NCBI GenBank assembly: GCA_030490835.1
Contig: CM059977.1
Location: 38,213,676 to 38,277,675, forward strand
Direction of reading: 5' to 3'
Length of the DNA: 64,000 nucleotides
Source: Annona cherimola
Taxonomy: Eukaryota; Streptophyta; Magnoliopsida; Magnoliales; Annonaceae
Below the pieces are notes generated by a model. That model was not told the origin of the DNA. It did no database searches and was given only the letters and a program-made list of their open reading frames with translations. Both the position numbers and the translations under genes were made by a program. Positions 51,715 to 61,652 of this stretch are shown here, one piece after another. The number at the start of each line of letters is the position of its first letter. Position 1 is the stretch's first letter.

Positions 51715-53616
51715 TGTTGAAAATATGTGGAAAATAAGCCAAGTCTATGTTTTGATGATTAACAAATCAATTTGAGTAAGTTTTGGTTACTAACATGTTT
51801 GTAGAAATGACTTAAGGTTATAAATTTGAAGAATATGAAGCATGACAAGTCAAGTCGATTTCCAAGTCGACTCAGGCTTTGACTTAGGCCAAGTCGTTCC
51901 CCAAGTTGACTTAAGAAGCGACTTCAAGACGTCATTCCTTTCCAGAGTTGAAATCGAGAATGAGAGGTGCCGAAGTCGCATCCCAAGTCGACTTCGCTTG
52001 CGACTTGGGTGAAGTCGCAGACCAAGTCGACTCCAGCATCAACTTCGAAACGTCATTTCCTTCCAGAGTTGAAATCAAGAACGAGAACTGCCGAAGTCAC
52101 ATCCCAAGTCGACTCCACTTGCGACTTGAGGTGAAGTTGCAGACCAAGTCGACTCCAGTCGCGACTTGGAGGCGTCATTTTTGTCCAGAGTTGAAATCGA
52201 GGAGCAGAGCTACCGAAGTTAGAGATGAAGTCGACTCCGCATGCGACTTGGGTGAAGTCGCAGACTGAAGTCGACTCCAGTATCGACTTCAGTTGGACAG
52301 GGCAGAAACTTCAGAAGACAAATCGGGGATTAGATCGATTTTGAGGTAAAACTTGAGTCAAGTTGAAGATCAAGTCGACTTTGATGTTCGACTTGGAACA
52401 TATGAAGACTAATCCAAGTCCAAAGAAAGCAAGATGCATGAATTCAACTATTCTAATTAAAATATATTGGACTTGTTCATGAATACAAAAGATTCAAGAC
52501 TAAAGGACTCAATGTTTGCAAATCATGGAGCTAAAGAATATCAAGCTAGAATGATAACACAGTGGTCCAAAGAGATATAAATCAAGGAAGAAACAACCAA
52601 ACATGAAGGAACTCAAGCAAGCAAAGCATTTCAAGGATTCCAAGTTCATCAAGCAAGCTGTCGAGGTGAAGTCGCACCCGAAGTCAACTCCACCTGCGAC
52701 TTAGCTGCGACTTGGGTCAAGTCAAGGACCAAGTCGACCCAGACTGGAACTTGAAGTTGTTGCGAATAGGCGAAGTCGCACCCGAAGTCGACTCCATTGG
52801 CGACTTGGGCGAAGTCACACCCGAAGTCGACTCCACCTGCGACTTGGGTCGCAACAGTCGGAAAATTTTCGAACGTCGGCGCATTAAATGCGGGCCACCT
52901 ACCTCCAAACGTTCGGATTCCCTCTACAATTATAAAGGCATTCAATATGAACGAGGAGGGAAGCTGAGAATTCATTAAGTGTGCATAACTCCTATTTTCA
53001 AGAGCATTAAGTGATCAAGCCAACATTGAGAAGAAGAACTTTGCTTCCAAACTGCCAAGAGCTGCTTGCTGAATCTCTAAGCCTACACTACAAGTTCTTC
53101 TCTGCACCAAATCTGCGTCTACACAACAGTAACGTGTAGAAACTTTCTTTTGTTATTACTTGTTGTATTGAACTTGTTTTAGCTTGGGTAGCTAAGAACA
53201 AGTGTAAGCAAAGTAGTGTTTGATTGGAGTGGAACTCGTCACCTACTTGTGCTGTGTATTGTTGATGACCCCTAGAGCTAGAATCTAGAAGAGAGCAGAG
53301 GCTCTGGTTGTATATGCCCCATAGAGCTAGAATCTAGAAGAGAGTGGAGACTTTAGTTGTATTCGCGGAATACATAGTGGAACCCAAGTCACAAGGGGTG
53401 TGAGCTTGGAAGAGTGGAGTAGGGAGGTTGCCTGAACCACTATAAAATCTTGTGTGTTCATTTTTGTTTATGCTATTTACATTATTGTTCTCATTTTGTT
53501 TCTTCATAAAGGGGACTAGATTAATCCGGGGTAAAGTTTCTGTTTAAGTTGTAAATTTTTAAATATCCAATTCACCCCTCCCCTCTTGGGTAACTGTCAT
53601 TAACTCGGGACCAACA
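51715..53616 (+). mobile_element. Copia element 3' LTR
   Basis: 1,902 bp, starting TGTTGAAAATATG and ending GGGACCAACA. It is about 65 bp longer than the 5' LTR, mainly from an extra GAAGTCG(A/C)-type unit near 52,780-52,830 and a short insertion near 52,340. Followed by GATAG. Confidence 0.95.
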
Positions 53617-53761
53617 GATAGGTCAAGCCTGTTGCAAATAGACTACGGGTAGGGTAAACCATTACTCAAATCGAATCGACTCGAGTTGCACCCGTAGTTG
53701 GTCGTACAGAGTTATTACTCAATTTTCATAATTTATATATAAACATATATTTTTATGCTGG

Positions 53762-54063
53762 TAGGAAATAAAATTAGAAATGGAGTAATTCAAGATAATC
53801 TAAAAATGAAACTAATAAGTGATAAAATATGAAAAACTAGATTAAGATGGTTTGATAATATTAAATGGAGGCATGAAATGACATCAGTTTGGAGAGTTGA
53901 ATTTATTCAATAGAAAGTGGTAAAAGAATAAGAGAAAGACAAAAAAACCATGGATAAAAGTAATTAAACAAAATATAAAATTATTAAAGATTTCTAAAAA
54001 TTTAATTACTGATTATCAAAAAGTGTAGCAAAATTCATGCAGTTGACCCAACTTATGTGAGAA
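53762..54063 (+). mobile_element. RTE LINE 3' fragment (third copy)
   Basis: The plus strand with stops reads RNGVIQDNLKMKLISDK, then RLRWFDNIKWRHEM, the conserved end of the RTE ORF. It ends in CAAAATTCATGCAGTTGACCC, the RTE terminus. It is 5'-truncated to about 300 bp and has no coding capacity. Confidence 0.82.
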
Positions 54064-54139
54064 ATGACTTATGAGGTGATCAGAACCCATCTATAATTCT
54101 GATTTAAATAATTTTTGGTATGATGATAAAATTAAAGGT

Positions 54140-54590
54140 CGATTTTGTATATGCCAGTGAATTTTACCCATAATTCTACCTATACTCATAAATTTTCAAA
54201 AATTTCAAACATACCCATGTATTTTATCCAAAATTTTACTTAAACCCATGTCGTTAAAGGGGCAGTTAGCACGCTTGTAAAATAATAAATATGCTCAAAC
54301 CCTAATACTACTTAAAGTTGGTTTGTTTAAAGTTAAAAATTTATTTCAAAATAATATATGATTTATAGCTAAACAAGTACTAAAAAATCATTTGAATGTC
54401 AATTTTTAATTAGAAAATCATAATTAAGGATGGACTACATTTTCATCATTTCACATAGAGCTGATGGTACATTTCACGAATTCCTAACACATGAGTATAA
54501 GCAGAATTTTAGGCAAAATACATAAGTATTCTAGAATTTTAAAAAATTTGTAAGTATTTATGAAATTAGAGATAAAACTCGTAATGTTAA
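54140..54590. mobile_element. Foldback MITE
   Basis: The left arm (GAATTTTACCCATAATTCTA, then ACCCATGTATTTTATCC) is inversely repeated on the right (GGCAAAATACATAAGTATTC, then GAGATAAAACTCG). Identity of arms is roughly 75 percent by eye. The centre carries no ORF. Confidence 0.6.
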
Positions 54591-54899
54591 ACAGTGTGGC
54601 CGTTGGATTTTGATTCACTATTACTACCATGTGGTTAGTTGAAACTGTTTCTATGCTAACCAAGTATATGGAAACGGTTTATACTAAAATATTAAAAATC
54701 TTATGAGAAATAATAAGGAAAAAAAATTCTATTGCACCAACGTTTGTTTTTAATCATTTCCCTTTGCCCATAGTGTGTTATATTTATCGTAATTTAACAA
54801 TGGATTTTATTAGCGATACGAATTGGTCTTTGATTATAGATAGAAAGCAAACTTTGATGGGCTTTACTACGTTGAAACTAGGTGCAATCTGCACCCTTT

Positions 54900-54916
54900 C
54901 ATATATATATATATAT
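54900..54916 (+). repeat. (TA)n at the left end of the Pack-MULE-like element
   Basis: CATATATATATATATATATG directly precedes the terminal inverted repeat. The right end of the element also abuts (TA)n, at 57279-57290. Confidence 0.85.
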
Positions 54917-55130
54917 ATGAGAGGTGATCTTTTACGATCGGTCGGTCGCAACCACCCTCTCCGACCATCCCTCTCAACCGTTGGATCAGGCGGAGAGGTT
55001 TTGGAGCGTTGGATGAAATCTCGAGAATGCGGCGGCATAGCAGGAAAATTAATGCCCGTCACTTTTGTTACCAGCCCCTGTCAGAATGGGAGATTTGCCG
55101 CCAGCCCCTCCCGTCGCTCTTGTCTCCCGT
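54917..55130 (+). repeat. Left terminal inverted repeat of the Pack-MULE-like element
   Basis: GC-rich arm. Its complement lies at about 57070-57279. Because of the shared arm, the same 20-residue reading frame (MDEISRMRRHSRKINA...) appears at 55009 on plus and at 57182 on minus. These are not genes. Confidence 0.85.
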
Positions 55131-55159
55131 CTCTCTCAGTGCTCTCATCTCCTTGCCCT

Positions 55160-55211
55160 TCTCTGCTTCTGAATTCCTGAAGAGACCTCTCAACGAGAAC
55201 CTAACTTCTTG
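55160..55211 (+). repeat. 52-bp segment inverted at 55788-55839 (LEA 3'-UTR-like)
   Basis: CTGAATTCCTGAAGAGACCT, then CTCAACGAGAACCTAACTTC, is repeated in reverse orientation at 55788-55839 with about 5 mismatches. The second copy directly follows the LEA-like stop codon, so it is that gene's 3' flank. Confidence 0.85.
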
Positions 55212-55854
55212 AGATATGATGGCAAAAAGGCTCTGAACTCTGCGGAAAAGAGGATCTATAACCTCAACTGTGGTTTGGGCAGTCAGTTCTCCATCTGGGC
55301 ATTTTCGATTGTAATCCACCACCTCAAGATGAGGCGCTCACCCGAGGGAAGGGATGACGATATGTCCGGGGACTCGAATGCTGGCCTAAGGTACTTTCGG
55401 CCGATTCCCGTTAATTCGATTTGAATCTATCGACTCGAACGCCCATTAGGTTGTTGGATAAGAGATCGAGAATCTGTAGACTCGAGAGCTCGCCGAATTA
55501 TGGCGGGATGCTGCTGTTGAAGCGATTTCCCCTCAAGATCAAGCTTGTGAGAGGCGACGTTTTAGAGATATGAACTGGTAGGTGGCCGGAGAGGCAATCG
55601 GAGCTAAGAACTAAGGTTTATAATGTTAGGCAATTTCAGAATTCGGGGGGAAATGACGCCTCCCATATATGAATTCCTAAGGACCAAAGAATCACGCCGT
55701 TTTTGTCGCTAGCAGAACATTGTGACAAAAAGGAAGAAGAGATGGACGTTTTTGGCATTCAAAAAAAGGAAAACGATGTGATGACAACAAGAAGTTAGGT
55801 TCTTGTTGAGAGGTTTCTTCAGGAATTTTGAAGCAGGGAAAAACATAGTTGAGC

Positions 55855-56325
55855 TCAGGTCTCTCCCGTTTTCTCCTTAGCCATCTCCACATTCTCCTTC
55901 GCTTTGTCCTTCACTGTTTCAGCTGTCTCCTTGGCTATTTGCTTGTCAGCCTCTGCATTTTCCTTGGCCGAGTCCTTAGCTGACTTCAGGGATTCCTTAG
56001 CTTTCTCTTACGCTTCAGAAGCCTTTTTTTGGATCCTCTCTGAGACATTCGGATTATTCCCACCATTGGTTTCGTCCGCTGAGCTCTGTGCCTCAAATTT
56101 TGGAAGACAGCATGAATGGTCAGATAATTAGAATAGCAAGAAGATTACGTAAATGACAGGCTGGAGAATATGGCGCACCTGGGAAGATCTGGAAGCAGAC
56201 GAAGTTAAAGAGACTTTGCGGGCAGCCGAAGACCGAAAAATGGCAAGAGAAGGAGAGGCAGGAGCGGCTTTTCTCATGTAAAAAAAGACAGCGTTTCTTG
56301 TTGCGTTCAGGCCCGTCATTGCCAT
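55855..56325 (-). pseudogene. Captured LEA-like gene fragment, two exons, one nonsense codon
   Basis: Exon 1 (56325-56179, 49 codons) starts MAMTGLNATRNAVFF and is rich in Arg, Ser and Ala with few acids, so it looks like an organelle-targeting presequence. Intron 56178-56086 is GTGCGC...CACAG. Exon 2 (56085-55855) is in phase and encodes an Ala/Lys/Glu-rich helical repeat (KAKESLKSAKDSAKENAEAD, then KQIAKETAETVKDKAKENVE), the 11-mer pattern of group-3 LEA proteins, which protect membranes and enzymes during drying. TAA at 56008-56010 truncates it near residue 75; otherwise the frame is open to TGA 55857-55855. The retained intron shows DNA-level capture. Confidence 0.82.
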
Positions 56326-56920
56326 TTCAATTTTAGTTCTGGTTTTCTTCTTCTGCCTTGCTGCTAATGCTAAGAATCAATCTGCTTTCCTCCCTTCTGG
56401 TTCTCCTCTGCTACCTATATGGCATATGCTGGCTGGTGTTGCTGATTCGACTGTTCACAGCCCCCCCTGAAATACTAGATACGGAGAGAGAGGAGGTGGC
56501 GCAAGAGGGCGACGAAACGTGGCAGGCGACGATAACACATTCTAGGCATGCAGTATATGTTTGTGGCTGGCGAAGCACGTTCTCCTTTTTGCGTGCTACA
56601 ATAAGACCAACCCCGTATGCTAGCTCTTTCTTCGGCACTTTTGGAATTCTCACTACAGCAGCAACACAGTGCCATATAGAGATTGATTTCAATTGTACGT
56701 TGGATATCACAACGATTCACACGGTTCTTGCACTCCACATTGCCATGCGTGGGAATCAACCAAATATGCAACGTGGCCGAAAGCGAGCTCTGGGTTGTCT
56801 CGTCCACGTTCTGTGACAAGGAGAGCGAGAGGGAGAGGGCCGGATGGGCAGGGCAGAAAGAGGGAGAGGCCGAGAGGGAATATGGGTGGGAGAGGGAGAG
56901 GGAAGACGATTTAGAGGAGC
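56326..56920 (-). promoter_or_regulatory. Captured upstream region of the LEA-like gene with two ACGTGGC motifs
   Basis: The core of ABA-responsive elements, ACGTGGC, occurs at 56517-56523 and 56771-56777 (plus-strand orientation), about 190 and 450 bp upstream of the LEA-like ATG. Such motifs are expected in a LEA promoter. Regulatory activity is not demonstrated. The plus-strand 152-residue ORF here (56358-56816) has no recognised domain. Confidence 0.5.
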
Positions 56921-57290
56921 ATTGAGAGAGAGAGAGAGAGACAGGGAGATGAGAGAGGAAGACGAGCGTGGAGGAAGACGAGAGCATGGGAGATGAGAGA
57001 TGAGAGAGGCAGACGAAAGCGTGGAGACAGAGAGGAAGATGATTGATGAGAGCGGAAGACGAGAGTGCTAAGAGAGAAGGAAGGGGCTGGCCGCGAATCT
57101 CACATTTTGACAGGGGCTGGACACAAAAGTGACCGGCATTAATTTTTCTGCTGTGCCGCCGCATTCTCGAGATTTCATCCAACGCTCCAAAACCTCTCCG
57201 CCTGATCCAATGGTTGAGAGGGATGGTCGGAGAGGGCGATTGCGACCGACCGGTCGTAAAAGATCACCTCTCTCTCTCTATATATATATA

Positions 57291-57662
57291 GGAAAATAAT
57301 CCAGTGCATGCGACTGCACGGTGCAGTCCATGCACTGTGGGCCCCACTTGATCATAAATCGAAAATCCACCCCACCCATTGTATTTAGAATTGTTCACTT
57401 TATTAGCATTCCAATTTTCATCCAAATCCAACATGTGTGTAGCCCCCATCTTAAAATGGTGCAAAATCAACGTAATAAAATAGTTTAATGTAAATATGAA
57501 GTTTAAAGTAGTTTTTTCAATATCTAAACCGTCTAAAGTATGATTTATATATGGATAAATGAGTATATAAAGTTTCATTACAATCTAATATGTGTGGGGT
57601 CCATTTTACAGCGGATTGCACCGTAATTTCCGGTGCAGTCCGATTACACGGGATCGGATCTC
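57291..57662. mobile_element. MITE between (TA)n runs, copy A
   Basis: A segment of about 370 bp flanked by (TA)n at 57279-57290 and 57663-57680. The ends contain imperfect inverted GGACTGCAC(C/G)G text. The body (CACCCATTGTATTTAGAAT, AACGTAATAAAATAGTTTAA, TATGTGTGGGG) is shared with copy B immediately downstream. No coding capacity; family unknown. Confidence 0.75.
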
Positions 57663-57680
57663 ATATATATATATATATAT

Positions 57681-58020
57681 GAGGAATATTCAGGTGCAAT
57701 AGTGCTGCACCGGAACATGATGATCAAATTATAATTTATTTCACCCATTGTATTTAGAATCATGTATTCTATTACCATACTAATTTTCATCCCAATCGGA
57801 TATGTGTATCGACCTCATCTGAAAATTGTACAAATTCAACGTAATAAAATAGTTTAATATAAATAACAACTTTAAAGTAATTTTTTCAACATGTAAACTA
57901 TGTGCTATAATATTTATATATGGATAAATGATTGTATAAAGTTTCATTGCATTCTAATATGTGTGGGGCCTATTTTTGAGCAAATGTACCGCTGTTCCGA
58001 TGCAGTGAACAACCATATGT
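57681..58020. mobile_element. MITE copy B, same family and orientation as copy A
   Basis: It starts GAGGAATATTCAGGTGCAAT and ends near CCGATGCAGTGAACAACC. It aligns with copy A over nearly the whole length at roughly 75-80 percent identity by eye. It is separated from copy A only by a (TA)9-10 run. Confidence 0.75.
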
Positions 58021-58424
58021 ATATTTGTAAAAATTTTAGTTTGGCCAGTGATCTTATACAGTTAGCTGTAAATCATCCATCAGATCGCCTCAACTAGTCT
58101 TCCTGAATCCGGTTCCTGATTCAGGGTGTCAGCATATCGAGTTGGCCGGATTGTAGCCAAACCTTAATACTAACTTATTTAAATATCTCAACATGATCCT
58201 TCTAATCTGTTTATAGCTCATTTAACTAATGAATAGTTATATGAATTACTATTAATCATATGAAATAAAATCGGTAATTGAAAAAAAACATGTTGACAAT
58301 TTCGAAAATAGAAACATACCTGATTAACTTAGAAACGAATGCTCTAATATCAGAATCTGTTTAATGGGTTATGGCTACATACTAGCTTTTTTTTTTTTGA
58401 AGAGAGGACTACGTTCTAGCTTGA
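58021..58424. other. Intergenic, nothing recognised
   Basis: AT-rich single-copy-looking DNA with a T10 run at about 58388. No gene or repeat seen. Confidence 0.5.
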
Positions 58425-58715
58425 GAGTGTGTTTGGTTGGGGGTAAAACTTTTGATGAAAAGTTTTTGAGGTAAAAGTTGTTACATTGATAGAAAATGAT
58501 GTGATATAATAGGAGTAATGATGAGAAGTAAATAGAATAAAGTTAAAATAGATAGGTTAGTTGTATAGATAGTTGTGTAGAAATGATTGAAAAGTAAGGT
58601 AGTTTGTATAGAACAATGTGAAAAAATAATTAAAAAATAGAGTAATTATGGAAAGTGAAAAGTTTTAGATGGAAAAGTTTTGGATGACATGTTTATATCC
58701 CAAACAAACACACCC
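58425..58715. mobile_element. MITE with GAGTGTGTTTGGTTG ends
   Basis: The left end GAGTGTGTTTGGTTGGGGGT and the right end (complement reads GGGTGTGTTTGTTTGGGAT) are imperfect inverted repeats. TGA flanks both sides (58422-58424 and 58716-58718). The interior has inverted AAAACTTTT motifs. It could be a PIF/Harbinger-type MITE with a divergent target site. About 290 bp, non-coding. Confidence 0.7.
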
Positions 58716-59210
58716 TGAATTGGTTGTTAACGGGTTCCGAGTTCAGTGAGTCCAAAAGATCATTACTCAGGTTGACAAATTGTAAACACCCAACCCGTTA
58801 CCGCTTATTTCTGTTTATTTAATTAAATGGGTGGTCGGATTGCCAGACCAAAATCCATTTATTCGTAAAACCCAACTATTATGCATTTATTATAATAATA
58901 TTATTATTATTTTGGGATGGGCATGACCTAATCCATTAATACTACTGTTCCTGATTCTCTCCTCATCCCTGTGTACCGAATTTGCGGTAGGGCTTGAAAT
59001 GTACGTTTTCAATTCTAACAAATCCCCGAAGATATTGCAATGTTCATGAATAAGCAAGCAATGGAAAAAGGAATTTGACTTTGAATTTCCTCTTTGTACC
59101 AATCATCATCATCATCAACGCAGATGATTCCAGGACAAAAACATTGTCCGGTGGACGGTACAATTTTTATGTGACTGGAAATAGGATGGACATATAAACT
59201 AATAATCAAG

Positions 59211-59242
<32 letters not shown>

Positions 59243-59258
59243 TAATTTTGGGGGGATC
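58716..59258. other. Probable downstream flank of the SNRNP25-like gene
   Basis: No ORF with recognisable content. A (TAA)n-like run lies at 58,885-58,910 and a (TA)n run at 59,218-59,241. The latter lies just below the gene's stop codon and therefore probably in its 3' untranslated region. Confidence 0.5.
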
Positions 59259-61292
59259 TTAAAGCAGCATCATCTTTCGCCCAGCTTTCACGCATTGGTC
59301 GGCTATCTTTGAAGGATGTGATCGTCCTTCACTCCTCCTATTCCTCCACATCCCTGAGTGTAAAAGACACCCTTTAAGGAAATGAGTCAGCTTGAAATTC
59401 ACATGCCCAACCATTGCTTCATTCTCAGAATAATGTTGGGGTTTGTTGTCCTCTTGCCCACAATCATCTTCTTCATTCTCTTCATCGATGTTCGATTCTT
59501 GCCTTGACCTTCACACAAAGATTCAGTTTCTCAATGAACAGAATCTAAATCCATGAGTTGCACATTGAGATTGTAGAAGACAAAGGAAAATGTGTTAAGA
59601 ACAAATGGATAACAAGCATGGAGCAGCAAGAACAAGGATTTGATAGGGAGGTATTTCCAATGTTTTTTAATATTTGAAAAAAAAAGAAGCTTACATCACA
59701 TGCAAATGATTGGAAGTAGATCTTGCATTTCTTGAATGCTTCTTCTTTATTGAAGAGTAGATGATTGATAAATGCCTGACAAAATGAAGCTGCATAAAAC
59801 AAACAAAAATTATGTACCGGCTCAGTAGTTCTCAATTGAATTTTACAAAAGCATTGAAAGGTAGGGTTCTTTCAGCTTGGGATTTGGGTTGCAGCAATAT
59901 CTCATTGTTCTGTATGCCCCAAACTATGTATCACTTGGAGCATAGCTTCCCTGGCTGGGATGAAAACAAGTGGAAATATAACATGATCCAAGATAGTGTG
60001 ATAGGCTCAAGGATTGGTTGAAAGGGATTCTGGGTCCACACGGATTGGCTATCAGAGTTCGGTGACCATACCTCAAACATAGGTTTGGTGATGACAGGTA
60101 ATTGTTCTGTGAAAGATGTCAATGAAAATGATGGCTGGATAGCAAGATAGGTAATTCTTCTGTGAAAGGTGTGAATCCAAAGATATGGGCTTAGGGATTG
60201 CCGGATTGGTTAAAAGGAGTGGTGAGCCTAGTGTGAACAGTTATAGCATTTCCAGTACAAGAGAAGGAACTGCGAAATCAATTTGAGAAAGGTTTTTGAA
60301 TCTAACCTGATCACCATCTTTAATTCCAAGTCTTCCAAGAGATTCTTTGTCATTGATCAATTTTCTATCTTGATAAGATAAACAAAAATGGCCCCACACA
60401 TGAGACCTACATTTTCCAAGCCAGACTCAACAAATTAACCAATACATCTCGTATAAATTAGTGGAAGAGATGGGCAAAGCTGCACAAGGCAGAAATCAAC
60501 ATGCCACAAATAGTTGATTAAAAAGAAATCTGAAAAGCTTTCTGGAACAAAAAGACAATAAGACATGTCAAAGCTCAAAGTCTTCATCTATTTTGACATT
60601 AAGTTGGGGATACAAACTCTTTAATTATATGAGGATTGTTGATGACCCCAACCATCCGAAATTGGAAAACAACCAAATTCATTGGTGGTTGCAACCCAAT
60701 GCTTCAATTGTTCCCGCACCGAACATGGCATCTAAGAACCATGTAAAAAATTCCTGTCAGTTTTTGCAGCATAGGAATCCAAGCTTGTCCAAGTTGGAGA
60801 TGGGTTATACTTGTCATATGTTCTCAATTACATAGCAACAGGCTGCAACTTGAGAAGATCCAGATAAACCACATCCTGTTCTCCAGTTGAGGAAATAAAA
60901 TTTCCCAGATCAGAAGAATGTTCATGAGACTAATCATCCAGTGGCAGTGAATTGAAATCTTCAAATGCTTTTTTAAATGGTTACTTGAAATCTCTCATTC
61001 TCGAATGCATCCTAGATATATAGATGCCCACGAATCCCTCATAGATGCCAGAAGCTATATAATATGCACACCCACCCACCTCTCAATCCATTTCCTGTTA
61101 CCAAAATTCCAAATACTGAACTGACACAATAACAATCAAAAGAAATGAAAAGGCAATGAAATTGCCAATACCAAGAAATCTCACGTTCGCCTTCTCCTTC
61201 CTTGGATGACTTGCTGAAAATGTTCTCAATTGCCCGCTTCAATTCTGAAATTGAAGCCTTCCTCTCAACCTGAATTTCTGCAGATCAAAAGG

Positions 61293-61345
<53 letters not shown>

Positions 61346-61652
61346 AGCACACAACCATCTGAAAAAACCATTACTTGCTAAAGAAAGACTTCAATTTGGC
61401 GGCAGCCATACCAAAACAGGAACCATCCAACTTCAAAACAGAAAGCCTGAGGAGCTGCTGCGGCAAGCGATGGAAGGAGAAACTTCGGCGACTGTGGCAA
61501 TTCTCCTGTGCAAAGAGGGCAACGTCCTCCTCATCCCCGTCGCCACCACGTCCGCGGCTGCCACCACCTAACTGCACCATCTGCATGTAACTCTGGCTTC
61601 GCCATTTCCTCGAATACCCAGTGCTTTCTTCCACCTTTTGGAGGCTTCGCAT
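59259..61652 (-). CDS. Ubiquitin-fold protein, SNRNP25-like (U11/U12 25K family), five exons, 261 aa
   Basis: Minus-strand exons: 61652-61412, 61277-61172, 60406-60307, 59789-59695, 59502-59259. All have GT-AG borders with agreeing phases and sum to 786 nt including TAA. The N-terminus MRSLQKVEESTGYSRKWRSQ is basic. The ubiquitin-like domain spans residues about 68-162: RLPQQLLRLSVLKLDGS, ERKASISELKRAIENIF, ISWSHVWGHFCLSYQDRKL, LGIKDGDQLHFVRHLS. The ISWxHVWGHFCL motif is diagnostic of plant relatives of the minor-spliceosome U11/U12 25-kDa protein. An acidic stretch (IDEENEEDD) and a basic tail (HFLKG...WRNRRSEGRSHPS) follow, typical of the longer plant paralogues whose role is not established. 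Start chosen at the first Met of the open frame. None of the exons is disrupted, so the gene is probably functional. Confidence 0.9.
61295..61341 (+). repeat. (GA)n microsatellite in intron 1 of the SNRNP25-like gene
   Basis: About 22 GA units on the plus strand. In the sense direction of the gene this is (CT)n about 15 bp upstream of the exon 2 acceptor CTGCAG, so it forms the polypyrimidine tract. Confidence 0.92.

Larger units (their letters stand above)
35325..53616 (+). mobile_element. Copia LTR retrotransposon (Sire/Maximus-like), carrying a nested Gypsy
   Basis: Without the nested Gypsy it is about 8.9 kb: LTR, PBS, gag, protease, integrase, RT, RNase H, PPT, LTR. The order integrase before RT defines Copia. 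The Sire-like assignment is tentative and rests on long LTRs, two CCHC knuckles and AGGGGGAGCA motifs near the 3' end. At least six in-frame stops and a deletion after the protease motif make it non-autonomous. The two LTRs differ by roughly a few percent by eye, so insertion is fairly recent. Confidence 0.93.
34718..53696. mobile_element. Short inverted-repeat element split by the nested LTR elements (hAT-like MITE?)
   Basis: Left end TAGGGGTGCAACTTGGGT (34718) and right end AGTTGCACCCGTA (to 53696) are inverted copies, 12 of 13 matching. GTTGGT occurs just outside both ends (from about 34707 and at 53697-53702), a possible remnant of an 8-bp target duplication. Interiors on both sides share GGGTAGGGTA runs. 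Without the 18.3-kb insertion the element is only about 0.7 kb. The hAT assignment rests on end sequence alone. Confidence 0.55.
54917..57279. mobile_element. Pack-MULE-like element with captured LEA-like gene
   Basis: The terminal inverted repeats are about 210 bp and about 90 percent identical: left 54917-55130 (GAGAGGTGATCTTTTACGA, then CGGTCGGTCGC), right about 57070-57279. Both flanks are (TA)n, consistent with a 9-bp duplication such as TATATATAT that cannot be delimited inside the repeat. There is no transposase. The interior holds a two-exon LEA-like gene with its upstream and downstream flanks and other unassigned pieces. The GC content is far above its surroundings. Mutator affiliation is inferred from long TIRs and gene capture, not shown. 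Confidence 0.75.

Noticed and set aside
56358..56816. Plus-strand 152-residue ORF inside the Pack-MULE-like element
   Set aside because: It overlaps the upstream flank of the captured LEA-like gene on the other strand and shows no recognised domain. Probably chance in GC-rich DNA.
56475..57182. Minus-strand 235-residue ORF ending the Pack-MULE-like element
   Set aside because: Its start is the terminal inverted repeat (the same peptide occurs in the other TIR) and the middle is a Ser/Leu reading of a GA-rich tract.
59812..60021. Plus-strand ORF of 69 residues in the SNRNP25-like gene
   Set aside because: It lies in intron 3 of the minus-strand gene and has no domain.
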